From the NCBI RefSeq assembly GCF_000516985.1, contig NW_006917099.1, positions 248,001-312,000 of the forward strand: a DNA stretch of 64,000 nucleotides, read 5' to 3'. Shown here one piece after another: positions 13,201 to 24,848 of the stretch; within the stretch, counting starts at the first letter, position 1, and each line of letters opens with the position of its first letter. The DNA comes from Pestalotiopsis fici W106-1 (lineage: Eukaryota > Ascomycota > Sordariomycetes > Amphisphaeriales > Sporocadaceae). A program made the position numbers and the translations under genes. A model generated the notes under the pieces. That model did not search any database. It was not told where the DNA came from and worked only from the letters and a program-made list of their open reading frames with translations.

Positions 13201-13336
13201 GTCTAAGAACCCAAGGCTCCCGAACTGGGCTAAGGAAGCAGTTGCGAGCCAAGGACGTTCTACCCCTTCAACTTCTGCATCACCAGCACCAGCAGCTGCA
13301 CCTGTTCGACGTGCAAAGAACCCGTTCCAATAGATG
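7223..13336 (+). CDS. SNF2-family chromatin-remodelling ATPase (Rad54L2/ARIP4-like)
   Basis: The long exon 7223-12937 reads through without a stop; I join it to a last exon 13076-13336, giving 1990 residues. It starts with a DPWDW motif found at the N-terminus of fungal members. Next come an acidic run near residue 105, coiled and charged segments, a KKKRK nuclear signal near 828, then the helicase core: Walker A GLGKT (about 933), DEAH (about 1058), LTGSPLANN, VLVFSHS, and motif VI QAVGRAYRLGQ (about 1400). The tail is Pro/Gln/His-rich. It belongs to the Rad54-like branch of Snf2 ATPases that translocate on DNA and remodel chromatin; direct targets are not inferable. Without the last intron the frame stops at 12970 (1915 residues). 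Confidence 0.9.
12938..13075 (+). other. Predicted last intron of the SNF2 gene
   Basis: Donor CAA|GTAGGT at 12938, branch GCTAAT at about 13055-13060, acceptor CACACAG ending at 13075. Removing these 138 nt joins two phase-0 codons and continues in frame into an 86-codon exon rich in Lys, Arg, Ser and Pro that ends RRAKNPFQ. Confidence 0.6.
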
Positions 13337-14596
13337 TTTCCTCCTGGTATGCTTGATAGCCTAGAAGGCTCATGTTTGCATGCATTTCATCGCATTGCGT
13401 CAAGTATGGGCAGGGGTTGAGCATTGGCTATTGTTGTCTCAAGCGGCATGGAGCTTGGCTTCATTTCATTTTTGATTTCCATTTTTCATGATTTCACTTT
13501 TTCTTCAACGCATTCTGGGCGTTGAACAGCGGTTTGCACACATTTGTTTATGAGATACCCATATTGCGGTCGATTTGATAGCCTCGGCAAGATCGAGGGC
13601 GAGCTTTCTGGGGGCTGTAGTTTTGGCTTTGGTGAGCCTAGAAGCGAGGAGGAGAAAAAACGGGGATTGGAGAATGACAGAATGGTGAGAGCTGCTGCTG
13701 CTGCTTCAGGGCAAGATATGCTATGTTCGCTGTGGAGGAATAGTAGAGATTCATAAGATTTTGCTGCCGGTTCGTTCGTCAGACGACAAGTCAGTACATC
13801 TTGCCCCTTAGGTAGTCAGAGTAATCAAGACTTGATGCTTTGATGTTGTCCTCTGTTTATTACAGAACTGTGCCAATGAGACGAGAATGGAATGCACAGT
13901 ACTCGACTGGTACTCTGAAAAGATATATTACTGCACGGCTTCATTCTTGACCACAAACAATATCGTCATCTGGAATTTGGAGCCTTTATTACGTAGATGT
14001 CCAAGCAAATCTAGTTGCAGAAAGCAAACTTTTGTTAATCCTGAGTTGGTAGTATCTAGGTAGTAGATGAGTATGGGTGGTGTGTTTACATACAGCGTAG
14101 GTACTACTGACACTACAACGTATTTGCCCTGCATGTGTGCTTCTAGGACCCTGATTGGCTCATTAGAGGCAGCTGTTGCACCTGCATAGCGGACACTATT
14201 TTTATGCACATGTACTCGTACCTACGTCATGCTAGTGTAGCTCTGACCTTTGAAAGTGGGGCGCATGACTGTTTCGAGATTGAGCCAGTGAGCTGCGCGT
14301 ACCTGGGTAGCTCTTCTCGGCGAGAGGACTCGTGATCATGAACAAAGGCAACCTTTGCTCCTCTTGAGCACAGTCGGTGAGAGACTTGTCCTCTCACACC
14401 TACAAAGCAAAACATCGCAATGGTACGTACGACTTGATGAGCGAGGGCTTATCAACGACTTGACAATGTCCCCGACTCTCGTCGAAGAGTCGTTCAAACA
14501 AATTGGAAGTTTGAAAGCTCGCGTCTTTCCCCAGTCTCTCCAAGATTACTGCGCACGTGAGCATCTCGGATTGGGCACAGAGCTGACAGTTGTGAT
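13337..14596. other. Intergenic region, no gene seen
   Basis: It contains the SNF2 3' end and the PHO8-type promoter. A short GCT triplet run lies near 13691. No coding signature is seen. Confidence 0.5.
14554..14559. promoter_or_regulatory. CACGTG E-box upstream of the alkaline phosphatase gene
   Basis: A perfect CACGTG lies 38 bp before the alkaline phosphatase ATG. This is the core recognised by Pho4/NUC-1 bHLH regulators of phosphate-starvation genes in fungi. The position is close to the start codon, and a six-base palindrome can occur by chance. Confidence 0.3.
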
Positions 14597-16428
14597 ATGC
14601 AGCCTTCTCAAACAACGCCCTTGTTGGCCGACGACCGTCGTCATGAGCGACGTCGGTCCTCTTTAGACTCGGACATGACCGATTCCGAGGATGATGCCCT
14701 GCGAGGCGACGCTCCTTCGACACACCACGGCCGATCATGGCACCTGCGACTTCGCGAAACCCTCATTTTCATCTGGGCTCTGCTCGCCACGGCTGGCGTC
14801 TTGATCCTGGCCATCTGGATGTCGCACAAGTCACAAATCGGATCCGAGAAGCCCAGTGGCAAGCGAAACCTTGTTTTCATGGTCTCCGATGGCATGGGTC
14901 CCGCCTCGCTCTCCCTTACACGATCGTTCCGACAGCATGTGGAGGGCTTGGAATTCGGCGACACCCTGACGCTCGACAAGCACTTTTGGGGAAGCAGTCG
15001 AACACGAAGTGCTTCGTCCTTGATCACGGATTCCGCAGCTGGTGCCACGGCCTTTAGCTGCGCGCAAAAGAGCTACAACGGCGCCATCTCCATGCTGCCT
15101 GACCATACCCCATGTGGCACAGTACTCGAGGCTGCAAAGAGGGCTGGTTTCATGACCGGCCTGGTCGTGACCACGGATATTACAGATGCCACGCCTGCTT
15201 GCTTTGCTAGCCATGTTGACGTACGTGAGCAGAATGATGATATTGCGCTTCAGGAAATTGGCGAGGGTCCCCTTGGCCGAGTGGTTGATCTCATGTTCGG
15301 AGGAGGAAGATGCCATTTCTTGCCCAACGGTACCCAAGGCAGCTGCAGAGCTGATGACATTGACGTTGTGTCTATTGCCAAGGAGAAGCATGGCTTCACC
15401 TACGTCGATGACCGCGCTGGCTTTGATGACTTTTGGGAGGGCAAGAAGGAGGTTCCCTTGCCGATGCTAGGTCTCTTTGCCCCTACCGATATTCCCTTCG
15501 AAGTTGATCGGCGTAATATGAATGATGTTTACCCCAGCTTGAGCGAGATGGCCAAGACTGCCATCAAGACACTGGAGAAGGCTACAGCCAATAGTGACAA
15601 GGGATTTTTCCTTATGATCGAAGGCAGTCGCATCGACCATGCCGGCCACATAAACGATCCAGCGGCCCAGGTGCGAGAAGTCCTGGAATACGACAAGACG
15701 TTCAAGTACGTTTCGGACTTTCTCGAGACCAGCAAAACCCCTGGTGTGCTCGTCGCAACCAGCGACCACGAGACTGGCGGTCTGTCGGTTGCAAGACGTA
15801 TGTTGCTCTATTTTCCTACGCTGACCTATAGGTTCTTCTTGCTGACGTTGATTTGGTAGAAAACACTGTCGACTATCCCGAGTACTTGTGGTACCCTGCT
15901 GTTTTGGCCAATGCATCGTACTCGTCTCTGTACCTGGCTCATGAGCTGCACCAGCACATGAGTGAGAATAAGAATAAATCCGAGAAAGAACTCATCGCAT
16001 ACATCAATGAAAAGATCGTCGTCCCTGGACTCGGCATTCTTGATGCCACCAAAGAGGAGCTTGCCCCCATTGTCCAATACCCACTTCTCGCACAACAAGT
16101 CTTTGCCAACATGGTCAGCAGACGTGCTCAGATTGGATGGAGCTCCCACGGTCACTCAGCTGTTGATGTCAATATCTACAGCTCCGGCGGCCCAGGAACT
16201 GATTCCATCCGCGGAAACGTCGAGAACACCGACGTAGGAAAGTTTCTCAGAGATTACCTCAACGTAGATGTCGGTGACATTACTGAAGAATTGCAAGAGA
16301 AGATGAATAGAAAGCCAAAGTCGGCAGCTGCCGCCGCTGCCGATGTGGAGGAGGCTGAACAGGATCACTGGGCTGTCCATGAGGATACAGTAAGGCAGCT
16401 TGAGGAACACGGTGTAGAGGAATTCTAA
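14597..16428 (+). CDS. Vacuolar-type (PHO8) alkaline phosphatase
   Basis: Exons 14597-15797 and 15860-16428 are separated by a 62-nt intron (GTATGT donor, GGTAG acceptor) and give 589 residues. The protein starts with a cytosolic tail, then one membrane span at about residues 54-75 (LIFIWALLATAGVLILAIWM) and a large lumenal domain: a type II layout as in yeast Pho8. Metal and catalytic motifs are visible: VSDGMG (first metal Asp), ITDSAAGATAF with the phosphorylated Ser, HAGH, and SDHETGG. It hydrolyses phosphomonoesters in the vacuole using two Zn and one Mg. The intron joins ARQNTVDYPEYLWYP, the expected family sequence. The tail contains an Ala-rich and acidic segment. Confidence 0.93.
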
Positions 16429-17306
16429 GTACTTGCTGTCAAGAATATCTTGCTTTTCATATTGCATGGCATTTTCTAGGCTATCTCATTATGTTACACG
16501 GAAAGGAGGAACGGGACAGACATATGGTTGGTATCAGAGTTTATTTGGTTGTTATACATTGTGCTTTGGGGGATCACATTTCTCGAATTATCTAATACGT
16601 AGAACAAGATACCCAATGCGGATGTTCTTGCAAAACATTTTCAAAGAGTACAAGTAAGCAAACCGGCAAATTGGGTGAGATGGAACTTCTCGCATGTTTC
16701 ATACCAGCTCTAGCCGCAGTTTGCATCGTGACAAATTCTCTTGAAATTCCCAGAAGCGTCTCATGGGCGTTGGAATACAACAAGCATTCCGTGGTCGTTG
16801 TGTCTCAGGCCGGAGGGTCATTATTGCGCATGAAACAATCTGAATAGGTGAGGTAGATGGAAACACCATGCTTGGTCTCTAGGGTGATATTGGCAATCTT
16901 GAAGAGCTCCGAGGAGTCATAAGAGTGCTGAATCCAGATTGCTCCATACGTTTGTTGATTGTCTCGCTACGGCAAGCAAAAAACTAAACATGGGATAAAT
17001 GGTTGCCTTTCAGTTTCCCATATAACGAATATCTTATTCCTTCTTCACTTTTTTCATTCAAAGCGAATTCTCCTATTTTGGAAATGCCAAATATCCTTTG
17101 CCAGCCGTCGTGCAAGGATGGTCTCAATACTTTCCATCTCTTGCCTTGCTATCGGCTAAAAGCTTCTTTCACGATCATTTACCTAGCTTGACGTTATTGC
17201 TCGACGTATCGTTGGGAGAGTATGTGTATGAGTTTTGATCGCCCAAGCCGTCTTCATCAAGGATATATCTACAAAGATACACCACACCAAATACAGGATA
17301 TCCAAC
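16429..17306. other. Intergenic region, no gene seen
   Basis: The 3' flank of the phosphatase gene and the upstream region of a small gene. Only short chance frames are present. Confidence 0.5.
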
Positions 17307-17663
17307 ATGTGCCAATTTGTCCTCGTACAAACCCTCTGCCAACACAAACCGCCCACTCTCCTCGCGGGTCCCTTCTGCCAAGCTCTAAAGCAGCAACTCA
17401 TGGCCATCAACAACCCAATCGCCTGGGCGTCTTCCAATACCGGTCCTTTTGAAGTCATCCCGTTCCGGCTGGACCCGACGACTTGTGAACCTCATCTGGG
17501 CAATACGTTTACCGTTTCGACCTGGTGTGGGTGGGAGTGCTTTCTCAGCCATGCGCAGAATGTTGATCCTGATGCGTATGCGGGTCGGTTCGGGGAAGCG
17601 GGTGCGCAGTTTGGAGTGCCTAGGTCCGGGGTGGGATGGCGGAATGAGAGAGGCGTTACTTGA
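17307..17663 (+). CDS. Small Cys-containing protein of unknown function
   Basis: A 118-residue frame starting MCQFVLVQTLCQH. I do not recognise a named family. The pattern of a Cys directly after the start Met followed by a Cys-x-His about nine residues later, then a further Cys, resembles small uncharacterised proteins common in Sordariomycetes whose N-terminus carries a few Cys/His that could bind a metal. Six Cys are present, the last pair in TWCGWEC. There is no signal peptide or membrane span. An in-frame ATG 24 codons upstream (17235) is less likely. It stands alone between two same-strand genes; the low complexity of the evidence leaves a chance frame possible. Confidence 0.45.
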   Translation: MCQFVLVQTLCQHKPPTLLAGPFCQALKQQLMAINNPIAWASSNTGPFEVIPFRLDPTTCEPHLGNTFTVSTWCGWECFLSHAQNVDPDAYAGRFGEAGAQFGVPRSGVGWRNERGVT

Positions 17664-18784
17664 AATATCAATGGTGGGAAACTTGTATACATGTCTAGCA
17701 GTATTTTTCTGGGAGAACCCGGAAAGCAATTGCTCTCGAGGCAGCGAGAGGATGGAGGTCGACAAGAGACGGTGTCGGCACGATTTTGTGTCACTGTTAG
17801 AACAACGGCTACTCATGCCATAAAGAGCTGGAACATGTCTTGTAATTTGGCAATCAATGTGTCTTTGGAAGAGTATTAATATACTGACACAGAATTGTCC
17901 CAACCCTCTCATTCAGTTGTCTTGGCAAATCACAATGATAAGCTTTGTATTGGCACCTTTGCCAAATAGGTTGTTTTAGCTCGATATCACTGTGTTGTCT
18001 CTTTACTTTGTCAAAGATTGAAACTTGATATGCCATGTTACGTTATGTCTGGATACATGTTTCTGTGCCTTTGATTACTTGTGAACAACACAGCCTGTCT
18101 CTCCCCCGTGATTGTATATGGATCATGGAAGCTCCCGAGTCCTCACCTATCATTTGGTAATGATAGTTATAAATAGCCTCTATTTTAAAGTGGAATCGAG
18201 TTTTTGATGGTACAGAAGAGATTCAAGAATTTAACAAAATTTAAAAAACCATGGCCTAGAACGATGTGTACATAATAAAGTCAATCGTGATCACAGATGA
18301 AGTAAATCTATACCAAGTACTCCGTAGAAGTGACCAGTATACATGAATCGGGAATGACACTTATGAACCCCGGTATGCCGGCAAGTGGGGCGCGAGTCGC
18401 TCACTTTCCAGCCATTGGACGCCAGAGCCGCAGTGGGGTTTAGCGCGTTGGAAGGGCCGCTGAGCAGGGAGAAACCGCCGGGTTTGTAGCTGGGCAGGTA
18501 CCACCGGTGCCTATTGGTGCATTCGAATAGCAGGCCCAGCTGCCTTCTGGGTACGCCCAATGTACCTTAACCAACCGACCGACTGCGGCTCTGGGGGGAG
18601 TTTGGGGGGTCGGTGCTTTGCGCTTGTCCTCTGCTGCGTGAAGCAGAAGCTGGAGTTGATAGAACGGCCACGAAGTTTTCCGGAAACAAGAACACGAAAT
18701 CTTCACCCAACACAAACACCCATGCGGTGGTAACCTCAATTGTCCGCGTCGCACAACTTACAGTACACGCGCCCCAAAAAAACC
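17664..18784. other. Intergenic region upstream of ARP8
   Basis: No coding signature is seen. The distal half is AT-rich; the 500 bp nearest ARP8 are GC-richer and probably contain the promoter and leader. Confidence 0.5.
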
Positions 18785-21224
18785 ATGGTCGGCAAAGTGA
18801 GCGAGCGTGTCCTCCTGCGGGAAGGTAAGTGGTCATTATCACCATCATCACCAGTCTTCTCCGTTGTTGTTGTTGTTGTTATTGTCCTGTTGTCGCATTC
18901 ACGTCGAGATCATCGCATCGCGGCCCTTGATACTGTTGTCTGATGTGGTCGACGTGACGATGCTTACGCCGCCCTCTCATCACGCGCGCCCAATACCCGC
19001 CTTGTCCAGTATGGCTGCTTACCCTTGGTGTTGTTTAGGGCTCGAGAGGACCGACAATGGCATGAAACAGACCAATTGGCCCGACGTCTCGGCCATTAAC
19101 CAGAAGAACTACTACACCGATTACATGAAGCGCGATGATCAGGTCCTGGCACTCCGACTCCAGGCCGAGGCTAATAGGGCTCTGCTGGTCCAAACTGCCA
19201 AGGACCGCGATAGAGCCCTCGCCCGAGGAGGCCACGGCGATGTTGCCCTGCCCCTCCCAGACGCCGAGCAGGAGGAGAGCGCTGCCGCCAACGACCCCAA
19301 TGCACTGCTCGACCCGAGCAAGATCATCGTCATCCACCCTGGCAGTCAGAATCTAAGGATAGGCTACGCCAGCGATGCCCTGCCCAGGTCCATCCCAACC
19401 ACCCTCGCCACCAAGTTTCCGCAGACCGAGTCCGAGATGCACGAGGCTCTGCCGCGGCGCAAGTTCGAGGGTAAGAACCAGGATGAGATACACGGCGAGG
19501 ACTGGTCCAAGAAATACCAGAAATTGTCCGCCGACCTCAAGGTCGACATGCGTGCCAATAAACGCAAGGTCCTGCCCAACTCCAAGGAGCTGGTGACTAA
19601 TTACAACCGTCGCACGGAGCCCGAAAAGATTCCCACACACAACGACCCTCTGCAGATTGAGTGGACAGACATTGACACTCTCGACGACCCAAACTCTGCA
19701 GCCTCTGCGTTTATTGGACAAGCAGCCTTGAGAGTTCCCGACGACTCGAATCCCAAGTTCAAGCTGTGGTGGCCTATCCAACACGGTTGGCTGAACGAGG
19801 ACGAATACGCCACGGCAGAGCATCTCTACGATGACTTTGAGACCCTGCTGGATAAGGCAATTAGGGAAGAGCTTGGGCTCACCACAAATAGTGTCTGGAA
19901 AGAGTACAGCTGTGTTTTTGTCATTCCAGATCTCTACGACAAGCGATACGTCGAAGCAGTGCTCAAGTCGTGCATGACTTGGTTCGAGTTCAAGAGGATA
20001 TGCTTCATCCAGGAGAGTATCGCGGGCTCTTTTGGCGCTGGCTACACTCAGGCTTGCGTTGTCGATGTTGGCGCGCAAAAGACATCGATTGCTTGCGTCG
20101 AAGATGGTCTCATGATTGAGGACTCGCGCATCAACATGAAGTATGGCGGTTATGATGTCACGGAAACCTTTATCAAGATGATGCTCTACGATCAATTTCC
20201 TTACCAGGATATTAACCTCAGGAGGCGTTACGACTTTTTGCTCGCCGAAGAGCTCAAGATGAAGTACTGCACCATGTCCCAAGCCGAGATCTCGGTGCAA
20301 TTATACCAGTTTCATCTACGTGCCCCTAACCAGCCAACACACAAGTATCAGTTCAAAACCTATGACGAGGTTATTTTGGCCCCCATGGGATATTACGACC
20401 CGAGCATCTTTGACAATAGCACCAAGCTCCGCGGTCGTCGGAAACTCATTGACCGTTCATACAACCACTACGACGTCGATGTGCCCGACGACCCTCACTC
20501 GGCTGCACAGCTCGCCATCCTCGCATTGGTTCAGCCGTCAGTGGCCGCTAGTCATCAAGCTCCGAACGGCGTCAACCCTTCGGATCCCAACCTCGCTACG
20601 CCAAGCAAAGAGAAGACGTCTTTCAACTTCCTCACCCGTAATGAAGGAACGCCCATGGGTTCCACGGCTGCCAGCCCTGCACCTGAGGGCATCTCAACGC
20701 CGGCACCGCCGCCATTTGTATTTGGCGCCAATGGCACGGGGGCTGCGGCGGGATCACCAGCACCGCCCGGGCCCAACGGCCGGACGGGGACATCGCCTGC
20801 TCCTCCGGCAGGCATGTTTGTTGATGCCCAAACGCGGACAGCCAGGCAGATTGCCGCTGAACGGGACGCAGTCTTGCCTGTGGCGCCACTCGACATTGCA
20901 ATTCTGACGTCGATCCAGAACGCTGCCAGGGGTGACGAGAAGAAGCTCCGAGACTATCTGGGATCAATCATGGTGATTGGCGGCGGTTCAAAGACGCCTC
21001 ACTTTACACAAACACTCGAGGAGAAGCTACGCGGTAGAAGACCCGACTTGTTCGATCGCATCTTGGTGTCTAGAAGCGCGAGAGATATGGACGAACAAGT
21101 GGTTGTGTGGAAGGGCGCCAGTGTCTTTGCCAAGCTTGGCACCAATGACAGTTGGGTCACGCCCTATGAATACGAAAGACTGGGCAGCAGAATCCTGCAT
21201 CACAAGGTGATCTGGGCTTATTAA
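18785..21224 (+). CDS. ARP8: Actin-related protein 8, INO80 complex subunit
   Basis: A 40-nt first exon (18785-18824) is joined over a 214-nt intron (GAAG|GTAAGT to TTTAG) to exon 19039-21224, giving 741 residues. The join produces LLREGLERTDNG leading into the family block NYYTDYMKRDDQVLALRLQ. Actin-fold segments follow, including IIVIHPGSQNLRIGYA, VDVGAQKTSIACVEDG (phosphate-binding loop region), MKYGGYDVTE, and near the C-terminus GGGSKTPHFTQTLEEKL. A Pro/Ala/Gly-rich insertion lies at about residues 555-665. Arp8 with Arp4 and actin forms the INO80 module that senses linker DNA and supports nucleosome sliding, in the nucleus. The intron contains a TTG triplet run. Confidence 0.95.
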
Positions 21225-24200
21225 AATCAATCTGTAGACAAAAGAAGAAATCCACTCTTGGTTGGAGAGACATGATGATCATCAAACCAGCCTGTGCTGG
21301 TGCCACGAGACTAATCTAATATTGATCAGGATCAAAGATTTACGATAGGCGTTATTGGGGAGGGCTGGAATGGTAACGAATTCTATGCGTACTGGGTATT
21401 TGACAGATATAATGCTCATAATAAAACTAGAGTAGATCTTTTGCTAGGGGATCAACCTAGAACAGGGAATGGTAAAGTCTGTTGAAAGAGGGAATCATGT
21501 ATGACGAGTTCAATATTCCATGCTCACTCAGGTCAAAGCTGCCCCCATACATTCTTGCAGCCATAGGATGGCAAAAGTGTAAAAGTTGGACCTTGTTTAT
21601 GTCATATCGCGTGTTAGTGTACCTGATTTGTCCACTTTTCAATGTATCCCCCCATACACACCAGAGGGCTGAGGGACAGTTTTGTAAAGGAAGGCAAGGT
21701 CTCTCTGCTGGTCGCCACCTCCTTCCAAGAACAAGAAAATTCCGAAGAAGGTACCGATCTTTACCTACTCGACAGAAACTACATATGCCCAGATATTCCC
21801 TTCCACCTCTAGACCTCGGGACACGCTTGACTGCTTCAGGGGTCATCCGCCCTCCTCCACAACATCATGCTTCATACCAACCTGTCCGAGTGAAGAACAA
21901 ACACGAAATACCAGAGAATATCAGAACAGGCTAGGCTCATAACAAAAGAGCCTCATGCCGGAGCCTGGCCCCCCCTTTTCCACCTTGCCACCATGTACAA
22001 TAGTTTTGAAATTTTACTCGAGGTACAGCAAGTGACCCATCGCCTGTCAAATCTTTATCCTTGCCACTGGCCTCACAAAATTCGAAAAGATCATTCCGCC
22101 TCTCAAAGAATGGATTGTGTCATTGTAAAGTCGCTTGATATGGAGAAGAGAGCCGCCAAAATTGCCCAACTTCCAGAACAAGTCGTCTGCAGGTGAGCTA
22201 TTGGAATTAAGTTGCTTCTGGTGGCTCATTGGAAGTGGATTCAGGTCTCGTGAGTCGTCATATATCTGATTCCTCTAAATCAATGCCCATTCTAGTCATG
22301 ACAGACGGCGCCTGCCGAGGGGAGGAGCGGAAGTATGGGATCGTTTCCGGTAACCGAGGACCACTACTCCTCCTCCTCCTGCTTTAACAACAACAAGAAC
22401 AACAACAACCGACCTCTTTTCTTAGAGATATGCTGATAAGGTATCCGTACGAACACAGTATATTAGGAGGTGCAGCGAGGAAGCGGGAGGGGAGGAAAAG
22501 CAAAGAAATTATGCACGATTTGTGGTTTCTCCGAATGCTGTTCATGCAAAGCTCACCGTCTTAATTATGCAAGGCTTGTCATGAATAACACCCAAAGCTA
22601 CAAACGATACAACATGTACAACTTGATCGTGTAGAAGGAAGAAAAATTGTTGATTCTATTGACCTGTAGGTGAGATTGCTATGACATAGCAGCCCACGCT
22701 TTCATCTCTTCTGATAGTATCAATAGTTTGTCCTGAGAGTTCTCGACACTTCATTTATTTGCAATTTCAACTTACAGCCGCAGATTTCGACCGGTGTTGA
22801 CTGCGCCGAGCAAGAAAAAGCACAGGCACGACTTTCCAAAGCTGGTTACACACGTGTCGGTAACTACGTAGACGTGGAGACAAATCATATGTCGACCGCC
22901 CATGGTCGACGGCTGCCGTTGGTCAGCGAGCGCCACGATTTGTCTCAAACGGAGCAACGTGGATGGGTGGAGAGAGTCTTTGCTCATCATTGAGATGATC
23001 TACTTTGATGGGAGTGCGCTCGCCATGCAAGAGCAGCTTCCACGAAGAAGCAAATCAGGGCATTTTGACACGTTCAAGTTGTTCATGCCCACCGACCTAG
23101 GTTAGGCGCTGGTGCTGCAAAGACGAAGCTACCATGTCATCGGTCATTGGATGCGCATGACGCACGTCAAATGTACCGTTGATCTGCATGGGGGGTTATC
23201 ACTGCCAACTTTTACAGAAGTATTTTTGTCTGTGCCATGATGGCATAAGGGGACCCTGGAAACCTTTTGACCCGTGGGTCTAGGATAACCCGCCGTCCAT
23301 CCCAAAGGGGGGTCACGGGTATGAGTTCGGCCAACTCGACGAATGCCTGTTAAGAAGTTGCCGTCAACCAAGAGTTGAAGATCGGGCATGTCCAGTCTGA
23401 CGGCGGCATTGTCTAAACGACTCCCGGTGATGCCGAGATTGTCACGGCAAAGGTCAACCAAGGTCAGCAGCCAACGCAGTCCAAGTGGGAGTCGAGGGAT
23501 ATGTACTGCCAACTAATTGCTACAGCATGCCAAGGCCGCGCTGAGCGAGAAAACATACACCTCGATACCCTGTACGTCAAACTGTCAAATTGGCAACCTT
23601 GCGGTGAATCGTCTGATGTTTGCCAAAAGACATTGCTTCTTCAACGTCAACTCCACATTTATACGACTGACAGCCTACCAGGGATATCAAGAGCACACCC
23701 CCCAAAAAAAGTTGTACCATGTCAAAGTCACCCCGCAGCTCATGCAAAAAGCTGCATGATGGAGAGAAGTGGACGCGCAGAAGAAGCAGACGCAAAAGCA
23801 GCTATACACTAAAGAGGCTGCCGAATGGACCCTCCAGCCGCATTTTCAATCTGAGATCCCATTGACAAATCTAGATTTTTGACATGATAGTTTTGCTTGG
23901 CCGTGATTAGTCACGTCGTCTTAATGACCCGCAACTGAATGCATGCGGTCGACAGGAATACTTTGCAAGATGAGGAGGGGTAAGTGTGCGAGGCCGGGGG
24001 AGGCACGCCATCCACCATGATAAAAACAATTATCCCGAGTACTGACATTTTGCCTAGGCTAGATATTTCAATCCAAGCTCCTCAAGACATGTATACTTTT
24101 TATCCCTGGAACCAAGAGAGAAAACCCAAGTCCCTGGAACGACCTTTGCACTGGGGAAAACTGCTCATATGCTTGGTCCAAGCTGCGGGCACCCGTCTGT

Positions 24201-24748
24201 GAGTCTACTGTGGTTTAAATGTGCAATGTAGGGTTGGTGGTGAGATGGTGGAGGACACCTTAGGGCTGGCTGTAGGTCTAAGTATGATGCATATCGTGCA
24301 GCCAATGAGAATGAACAAATCCAAATGCAGGCCTATCAGCCTTCCTCAACCAACCTCAACCGCATGACCGCATGTGCCCTCTTTGAGGGGGTGTAGACGC
24401 AAGCTTCAAGTGAGGGAGGATAGCTACATGAAGGAGCCTCAGTAGGGGGAAAGCCTTGGTATGGCCATCACATATCACAAGCAGACGATGAGATGACATG
24501 AACGGGGGCCATGTCAGCACACAGAAAAGTCCCACCCTGACTGTCCTGTTGACTGCATGTACCTGCGCTGCCGGCTGCTTACGGCTAGTATCACGGGAAG
24601 CTCCTCTCGACAGCGGGAAGAAGAGCCGCGGGAACACATGGTTGGCATGGGTCTCCTTGACTGTCAACGCCTTACCCTCTCCAAGAAACCCAATTCAAAG
24701 AAGGAGGAAAAAAAAAAAAAAAAAAAAAGGAAACTAACCTAGGCTGAC
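21225..24748. other. Long gene-free region left of the assembly gap
   Basis: About 3.5 kb without a recognisable gene. It contains microsatellite-like CTC/AAC tracts near 22365-22405 and a small inverted repeat at 22891-22910 (7-bp arms GTCGACC/GGTCGAC). The open frames present have no domain, bias or intron support. Confidence 0.5.
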
Positions 24749-24848
24749 NNNNNNNNNNNNNNNNNNNNNNNNNNNNNNNNNNNNNNNNNNNNNNNNNNNN
24801 NNNNNNNNNNNNNNNNNNNNNNNNNNNNNNNNNNNNNNNNNNNNNNNN
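24749..24848. other. Assembly gap of exactly 100 N
   Basis: A run of 100 N, the conventional size for a gap of unknown length. Both flanks carry the same unit: a long A run, then GGAAA, then ACCTAGGCTGAC (left 24708-24748, right 24849-24890). Confidence 0.98.

Noticed and set aside
13061..13333. 90-codon frame as an independent small gene
   Set aside because: Its ATG lies between a branch point and acceptor, and the rest fits in phase as the last exon of the SNF2 gene.
19353..20300. Long antisense frame (315 codons) opposite ARP8
   Set aside because: It mirrors the coding bias of ARP8; no domain or start context.
21482..21934. 150-codon frame in the gene-free region
   Set aside because: No domain, no composition bias, no intron or promoter support.
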